NCBI GenBank assembly: GCA_001692895.1
Contig: KV748179.1
Location: 2,170,001 to 2,234,000, forward strand
From: Cenococcum geophilum 1.58
Taxonomy: Eukaryota > Ascomycota > Dothideomycetes > Gloniales > Gloniaceae
DNA: 64,000 bases
Direction: 5' to 3'
Shown here piece by piece: positions 57,473 to 64,000 of the stretch. The translations under genes were made by a program, and so were the position numbers. The stretch's first letter is position 1. The number at the start of each line of letters is the position of its first letter. The notes beneath the pieces were generated by a model. That model was not told where the DNA came from. It worked only from the letters and a program-made list of their open reading frames with translations, and did not search any database.

Positions 57473-60400
57473 ATGGCTACAGGTGGAAGACAGCTTGCAG
57501 CATTCAAAGCTGAGGCAACCGTACGTGTTAATGGAATCGGGACTCGCAATCCGCGGGATTTAACTGTCTATTTCTCGTTTAGAGATCTGATTTTGTTTTG
57601 CATAGGAACTACGATCACGCATCGCTAAAGCCTCAAACAAAGATGAAGCTCTCCAACTTGCTATCACTGCAGCAGAGCTTTGCATGAAAGCCCTCAAAAC
57701 CGCTACCGACAATGAGAAATCTGAATTAAGATCAAGTTGCAAATATCTTCTAGATGAAGCTGAAAGAATAAAAGCATCCCAACAATGGTCTTCTAGTTCG
57801 AATATAGCCAACCATCAGCTAGAAGCCACTCTACCTCCGTCCACTTTTCCTAATATAGATCTGTGGGCAAATGGTGTCACTGCATCTACGCTAGACCCAA
57901 ATCCCTCTGTGAGCAGGAACACCAACTCTGCAGATCATGTAACTACCCCTGAGTTCTCACTTCTTGACCTGTCAATCACCAACAGCCAAGCTCTTTCCTT
58001 CCAACCTCGCAACGGAGAGAATATATCAAATATTACCCCTCCCGCCCGTCTACCTTCTCAGGACATAGCAAATAATTCTTTCAAGCTACAGAATCCTTTG
58101 ACATCGACGTCGAACACGTCCGCATTTGATTCGCTTCTCGAAGTGCACACCAGCAAAAGCAAATCGAAGCAGGCTGCCAGTGCAGCTCAGTGGCCTGTTT
58201 TAGTTCATTCAAAGTCAGATTCGGCTCAACTCAGTCATGTTAAAGAGGATTTCGAGCCTACTAATGCTACCCTCCCAAAACCACAGCCTTCTGCCCTCGC
58301 GCAACTACGCGAAATTAAAGGCAGTCCCAGCACTCCTACGACTTCTTCCAATGAACTCGCCGCACGCATCAGGAAACTCACAGAACCAGTTTCTGTTCGA
58401 GTCTTATCCCAGAAGGAAGAAATACTTTTGCTAAGAGCCTCAAAGCTCAATGGCTTTGCCTTCCCACCATGGAGAGCTCCACCGGATTCTGCGGAATTCG
58501 CTCTAGTTGATGGAGCAGAGGCTTTCATGTATGACAAGTTACAGCGCAACAGTTGATGCTTTTCTAATTTATACAGAGATACTCCAGAATTGGGTCTCTC
58601 TTCACATCAACTCCAGTTTTTTGATGGCTGGGCTCGTGCTAAGGACGCACTTCCACCACCAGAATGGTTCCCTGGAAGCAGAGAAGACCTCGGACCTGCC
58701 ATGCGCACCAGTCGATCCATCGATCTCGTCCAGGACGCAGCAACAGACTGCTCTGTTGTTGCTAGTCTATGTGCTGGTATTGCTAGGGCTGAGCGAGGCC
58801 ATGCAAAGGTACGCCTTCTTCAATATTTGATAGTCAACATCTAATACTTTCTAGATGCTCTCGAACAAGATTTGGCCGTATGATAAGTTGAACGACAGAC
58901 CACTCATTTCCCTAAATGGAAAATACATTGTTCGACTCAATTTCAATGGCTGTTGGAGAAAAGTTGTCATCGATGATCGTCTTCCACGATCGAAGACAAA
59001 CCGTATGCTACATGTTGTTGATCGAAAAAATCCCGCACTCCTTTGGCCTGCTCTTCTTGAAAAGGCTTACTTAAAAGTAAGAGGCGGATATGACTTCCCG
59101 GGAAGCAATTCGTGTAGCGATTTGTGGGCTTTGACTGGATGGATCCCAGAACAGATATACTTACAAGAGTGCGTAACCACGCATTACATAACGCTAGAGG
59201 CTAACGGATTCAGAGGAGAGCTCGTTCCAAGCCAGCTCTGGACAAGACTCTATAACGCATTTCTTTACGGCGACGTTCTTGTTACCGTTGGTACTGGTAA
59301 GATGACACACCGGGCTGAGCGAGAACTCGGACTCGAAGGACAACATAACTATGTTATTCTCGACATGAAAGAGACAGATGATGAGAAGCTATTCCTCGTA
59401 AAGAATCCTTGGGTTGAAGGAAAGGATTGGAGGGGCAGCCAGCCTGCAACTTTACCCACTATGGACGCTACGTCAACCGGCAGTGCCTCCAGGTCAACCG
59501 GCGGAGACAGCGTTAGTCTGAGTAACTCCGGCCAGCCTGAAAAATTTAGCCCAGGGACTTACTGGATTGGTTTGGACAATGTTGTCCAACATTTTGAGAG
59601 CCTATACTTAAACTGGAACCCCGGACTATTCGGCTACCGCCAGGACATACATTTTTCCTGGGACGTCGGCGCTCGACATGACCAGGGTGGCTGCATCATA
59701 GACCATCCACAGTTTGCTTTCAGTTGCGAGAATGGAGGGATTGTCTGGTTTCTTCTATGTCGCCATTTCCGTGATGCGCCTCCTGAAGTGCACGAAAAAT
59801 CCGATGCGTTCAATGATGGAACTGTCCGCCCTGATATGGAACTCTACGCTACTAGAAACCCTCCCAGGGGCTATATGAGCATCTATATCTATGATCGTAA
59901 AGGAGAACAGGTCTATGTTAAAGACAATCATCTTGAGAGAGGGCCGGAGGTGAACACTCCACAAAGCCTCCTGCGGTGGGAATGCAAACCGAGATCTCCA
60001 TACACTCTTGCAATCAACCAGGACGATCTTCCGGCTTCCTCTTATACTTTCACGCTATCTGCATTCTCCAATTCAGCGATCAATCTTGAACGAGCCATAC
60101 AGAAGTATCCAATTCAGACCAAGGTATTCAGTAGCTGGACCACTGAAACAGCCGGAGGAAATACTCATTCCCCAAAATATTTCGTTAATCCGCAATTTAG
60201 TCTCAAAGTTTCCAAGCGTACCCCTCTCGTAATTTTGATCCAAACGCGGGAGCTAAAATATCCGATCCATGTTAAGCTAACCCATGGGCAAGGAAAGAGA
60301 ATGTTGAGCCTCCAGAGTAGGGATATTATTGTTGATTCTGGAGAACACAGCAGCGGATGTGCTTTCGCCGAAGTCGTAGATATCTCTCCGGGCACATATA

Positions 60401-60942
60401 CGATTATCTGCTCCATGTTTGAAGCCGGCAAGGTTATGGATTTCTCTTTAAGAGTGGACAGTACTGTGGCCTGCGAGTTAAAGTCCATTCCTAGAGATGG
60501 CGCAGGTTCTGTTTCAACAAAATTAGCCAATGCCTGCTTCGATTCCACGGTTAATAAAATAGCCGCTCCTCTTGTACCCCGTAGGCTTGCGGGTGTCACG
60601 GTTATCGCAAAGTTTCTTCGGATCCGGTCTCCTCGTTTTTTAAATTCGCCTGAGAATGAAATTAGAAGTCGAAGTCCCTTGCGTGTAACGATCGAGCTAG
60701 GAAGAGGCCCGGAAAGGATCTTCTTAGCGTGTAGTTCCAACGGCGAGTACAGCGACACGGCGAGTGTGAGGACCGAGAAGGTCGATTTGTCACCAAATAT
60801 ACTTTACTCGGGCAATCTTTGGCTCGTACTAGACAGGCTTTCTGGTCCCGGTTATGCAGTTGAAGAATTATACGAGGTGGAGCTATTCGCTGATGCTCCG
60901 AACGCCTTCTCTGCGGGAGTTTGGAGGGCCTGGGATGACTAA
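57473..60942 (+). CDS. rim13/palB: Calpain-like cysteine protease of the ambient-pH pathway (Rim13/PalB)
   Basis: Four exons, 57473-57520, 57606-58537, 58577-58808 and 58855-60942, total 1099 aa. An N-terminal MIT domain (about residues 15-85, ELRSRIAKASNKDEALQLAI then MKALKTATDNEKSELRSSC) is followed by a low-complexity linker rich in Ser/Thr/Pro (85-300), the calpain catalytic domain and C-terminal C2-like/calpain domain III repeats. Catalytic residues: Cys385 (TDCSVVASL), His568 (GQHNYVILD) and Asn588 (VKNPWVEG). WALTGWIPEQIY is a PalB-type signature. Rim13/PalB cleaves PacC/Rim101 on ESCRT-bearing endosomes at alkaline pH; MIT binds ESCRT-III. The tiny first exon was chosen because ATG plus GTACGT...TAG gives an intact MIT. 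At 1099 residues it is longer than A. nidulans PalB, chiefly through the linker. Confidence 0.92.
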
Positions 60943-61817
60943 GAGTGTGATGACAACGCCTTCAGATGACTGGGGCCGTGACTAAATCAATTTGTTCTTT
61001 ACTGGCTCCTGTAAGCATGAGGTATGCTGCTCAACTCTAGAATTCACAGCGGCTAATTATGATAGCCCGGAATTAATTGGAGACGCTAAATGAGAAACTG
61101 GCCCTGGAGGATCTTCTTGAATTTTCACTGCAATAAAACCCCAGCACAGAGCCCATAGATAGAAGTGGATGAGCTCGATTGTTTCAGCTGACATTGACGG
61201 AATGTGGCTGTGTTTGCCGCTAGAAGACATAGGATTGAATTTGTGATGATGTGGTTTCGTGCGGCCATCACGTCCTATTCGCTATGCAGGCGACGCTTCT
61301 TGCTTGGAGTACTGCTTCGCCTTTCGTGCCGGGTGTGCTCCAGGATAGATAGCAAGCAGATTGAATCACATGAATACCCGCCTCAATTTACCGTTTTCGT
61401 AGATGGAAGGGACATGCATGCAATGGTTTGCCGCAATAGGGCTTCGTGTTGGATTGATTGGCTGGAGTTTGACGGCGCAAGTCAATCGCGCCTAGGCATT
61501 CCACAGACCTACGACGGTGGTTATATATTATTCAAGCTGAATTGCATCTTAACCCATACACTCTCCGGCATTCTCCTGCCTGCCCGTGCCCTTCCATAAA
61601 ATAAGGCGCCAAGACGCCGTCCTGCAGCCGATAAGGCCTCTATCGCGAACTATCGACGTCAGTGGATTATTCCCTAGGAAATCCTTAGACCACCTTCAGC
61701 CAATCCTCGTTGCCTCTACATTCCGCACCACCTATTCATCCGCATTTTCAATATTATCTCTTTTCTTCCAACATCTTTTTCTGCAACGTATAGCTTCCCC
61801 CCGTCTCTTCAACTCAG
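60943..61817 (+). promoter_or_regulatory. Intergenic region upstream of the oxysterol-binding protein gene
   Basis: About 870 bp. The last 150 bp are pyrimidine-rich (around 61730-61815, for example TCTCTTTTCTTCCAACATC), the usual context of fungal transcription starts. An open frame at 61204-61599 lacks resemblance to any family and is likely incidental. Confidence 0.4.
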
Positions 61818-63652
61818 ATGGCGGACTCTACCGCTATGCCCTCAGAGGCGGCCATCAAGCCTTCTCCAGCCCCTTCGGTCTCGAGCTCCACAGGTCCTTC
61901 ACGGGCTCCGACACCAGCGAATGCGCCTGTTGAAAAGGCTCCGGATGATACCTCGAAGTTGCGGACACTCCTGGGAATTCTCCGAAGGTAAATTTCTGTG
62001 CTACCCCGAATGCAGCTCTGCGGCAAGTTTCAGAAACAGCTCGCTCCGTGTTGATATAGCTCACTGATTTCTTGCCCCTACTACAATTAGATTTATGGGA
62101 GTAGCGGATATTGCTGCAGTTCGATTCTCCTTACCCGCGCAGCTGCTTGAACCAACACCGAATTTGGGTACGCAACTGCCGGACCCCTCCGAGTCCTTCC
62201 TTTCTTCGACGCTTCCGAAATAATACAACGCCTTCTGATTGTTTATAGAATACTGGAACTACTTGGACAGGCCAGAGGCATTCATAAGGTCTGCTATATA
62301 GTGGTTGTCTGCAAGGAAATGCAGCCGACGCTGACGGATGTAGCATTGGGGATTCTGATGAACCTCTCGGGCGTATGCTTGGTACATTACGGTTTTGGTT
62401 TACAAAGGACCTGGTATGGAAGCCGTGCATGTTCACGAGAGGGAGAGATTAATCTTTCGTGGTAGAAATACGTCAAGGGCAAGCCGTGCAAGCCGTATAA
62501 CTCAACACTGGGAGAGTTTTTCAGGGTTGGTTCAAGAGACACACCGCTGCTTCGATTAGGCCTAATTTCCCGTGCAGTGTATCTGGGAAGTCGAAGACAC
62601 GGCACCGCTCATCAAACATGGGCCTGATAGTAAACCTTGCAGCAGCACCGCCAGCACAGCATCAAACAAGGCTGTAAAAATATCTTTTCTGACCGAACAG
62701 ACGTCGCACCATCCACCGGTTTCCGCCTTCTTCGTCGACTGCCCTGAGAAGGGAATCATTGCACGAGGTTTCGATCAGTTAAGCGCAAAGTTCACAGGCA
62801 CGAGCATACGAGTTATTCCTGGAGCTCACAACCTTGGCATTTTCATTGAATTGAAGAACCGGGGAGGCGAGCAATATCAACTTACGCATCCAGCAGCACA
62901 CCTCGGCGGGCTATTGAGAGGTGCGCGAGTGGTTGCAAGGCTCAAAACACCCAAGCTAATTCAAACTGAACAGGCTCCCTCAGTGTCACCGTCGCAGACA
63001 GTTGCTTCATTACATGCGCCAAGACGAGAATAAAAGTAATACTACAATACCTCGAAGAAGGATGGCTTGGAAAAACGCAAAACAAGGTGGAGGGCGTCAT
63101 ATTCACATACGATCCGGAAAGCGACATTAAGACAAAGATAAAAGACGTGCCAGAGAAGGATGTCCTAGGGAGAATCGAAGGTTGCTGGACAGACAAAGTT
63201 TACTACACGCTTGGAAGCCAACCATTCGCCAAATCCACTGTAAGACCTCCTATCCCGTGTATTGTTCTGCCCGATAAATCTAATTTCCAATTCCTTTCCA
63301 GGAGAAAATCCTCCTTATAGATCTCAGCCCACTATTTCCCGCTACCAAATTTGTACCACCGGTCGATGATCAACTTCCCAACGAGTCGCGCAAATTCTGG
63401 TCGGGCGTTACTGAGGCGATTCTAAGTAAACAATACAGCCTCGCCACGCAACTCAAGCAGGAGCTGGAAGAGCGACAGCGCGAGAAGGCGGCGGATCGCA
63501 AGGCTAGGAATGTCGAATGGCAGCCTAGGTTCTTCACAGGCGCAACAACACCAATTGGAAAGCCAGATCTAACAAAGGATGGGGAGGACGTCCTGAAAGG
63601 CCTACATATGAACCAGTTCAAGCTAGAGCCGAATAAGGAGCTGGGCGCGTGA
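61818..63652 (+). CDS. Oxysterol-binding protein homologue (Osh family)
   Basis: Eight exons, 61818-61987, 62091-62167, 62249-62288, 62344-62413, 62466-62525, 62578-62920, 62974-63239 and 63302-63652, total 458 aa, all phase-consistent. The start MADSTAMPSEAAIKP leads a Pro/Ser/Ala-rich tail of about 45 residues, then the ORD lipid-binding domain to the end: KFMGVADIAAVRF-like lid (RFMGVADIAAVRF here), YWNYLDRPEAFI, KGKPCKPYNSTLGEFFR (residues 122-139), and the OSBP signature EQTSHHPP at 179-186 with FFVDCPEKGI following. A C-terminal part NVEWQPRFFTG is usual. No PH or ankyrin domain, so a short ORP like yeast Osh4-Osh7; the KGKPCKPYNSTLGE and EQTSHHPP spelling resembles Osh6/Osh7 (phosphatidylserine transport at ER-plasma membrane contacts), but the subgroup is uncertain. 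Confidence 0.9.
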
Positions 63653-64000
63653 CAGAATATATAGAGTGGTGAGATAAAGGGAACGGAGTTTATTAGGACT
63701 GATATTGGCGAGCTGCACGTTCATTTAGAGATTCCTTTGCTTATATCATGTGATGGTGTTTGGTTTGGTACTACAGGGACGCTCGATGTTGGTGCCTACG
63801 TTCCATGGTGGCATCGCTTTTTACAAAGCATATACAAATGATTCGAAAACCGTGTTAAAATTGCCTCGAATTGATTGGTGGTTAAGAATAACTGATCACA
63901 GGATCTCGTGTTGTGATGAATCTTCTTTTTAGTTGTGACCATAGACCACCTAATTGTAAGGGATCTTTTGGCCCTTACTCGGGTGCACGCCCGGGAGCTC
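63653..64000. other. Right edge, downstream of the oxysterol-binding protein gene
   Basis: About 350 bp without a recognisable gene. Probably 3' UTR and intergenic sequence. Confidence 0.5.

Noticed and set aside
61204..61599. 131-codon open frame between Rim13 and the oxysterol-binding protein gene
   Set aside because: No motif, no intron support, and located where the downstream promoter is expected.

Overview
The window looks like a chromosome segment of a filamentous ascomycete (Pezizomycotina). The evidence is short GT-AG introns of roughly 45-110 nt, a Zn2Cys6 regulator, a Rim13/PalB calpain, a peroxisomal Ant1 carrier, an oxysterol-binding protein and C-to-T decayed (RIP-like) retroelements. 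I cannot fix the species or class from sequence alone. It has three compartments: a broken gene at the left edge (1-1608), a nest of mobile elements about 37 kb long (about 1645-38577), and a gene-rich arm (38.8-64 kb) interrupted by a dead LINE and a small TIR element (about 46.99-52.9 kb).

The nest can be dissected by target-site duplications (TSDs). A Gypsy fragment F (1645-3141 and 38383-38577) was hit by Gypsy element E (3142-38382, TSD GTAAG/ATAAG). E then received three insertions: Gypsy element C (5220-23199, TSD CCTAA), a TA-flanked TIR element filled with minisatellites (25180-27414), and Gypsy element B (29553-37579, TSD AGTAG). The left LTR of C was hit by a Mutator-like element D (5240-17262, 9-bp TSD GAGTATAAG), and the transposase of D was hit by Gypsy element A (7314-15344, TSD TACTA). 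F>E>C>D>A is five levels deep. All coding retroelements and the MULE read on the minus strand and are riddled with stops. The first catalytic Asp of the reverse transcriptase box reads Asn in A, B, C, E and the LINE, as expected for C-to-T change on the other strand. Fragment F also carries a 499-bp MITE (2316-2814) that looks younger than the RIP damage.

The gene arm holds: a Tsr4/PDCD2-like ribosome biogenesis factor (+), eIF3k (-), a Zn2Cys6 transcription factor (-) divergent from a classical SDR (+), a small mitochondrial membrane protein (-), a Wss1-like WLM protease (-), the Ant1 carrier (-) divergent from a Rim13/PalB calpain (+), and an oxysterol-binding protein (+). I rebuilt exon structures by eye from GT-AG sites that keep frame and family sequence. 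They are housekeeping genes with no evident joint pathway; the TF/SDR pair is the only suggestive divergent pair.

The least familiar item is the TIR element family at 25180-27414 and 52388-52902: same ends in opposite orientation, TA flanks, and a large copy built almost entirely of four different minisatellites.
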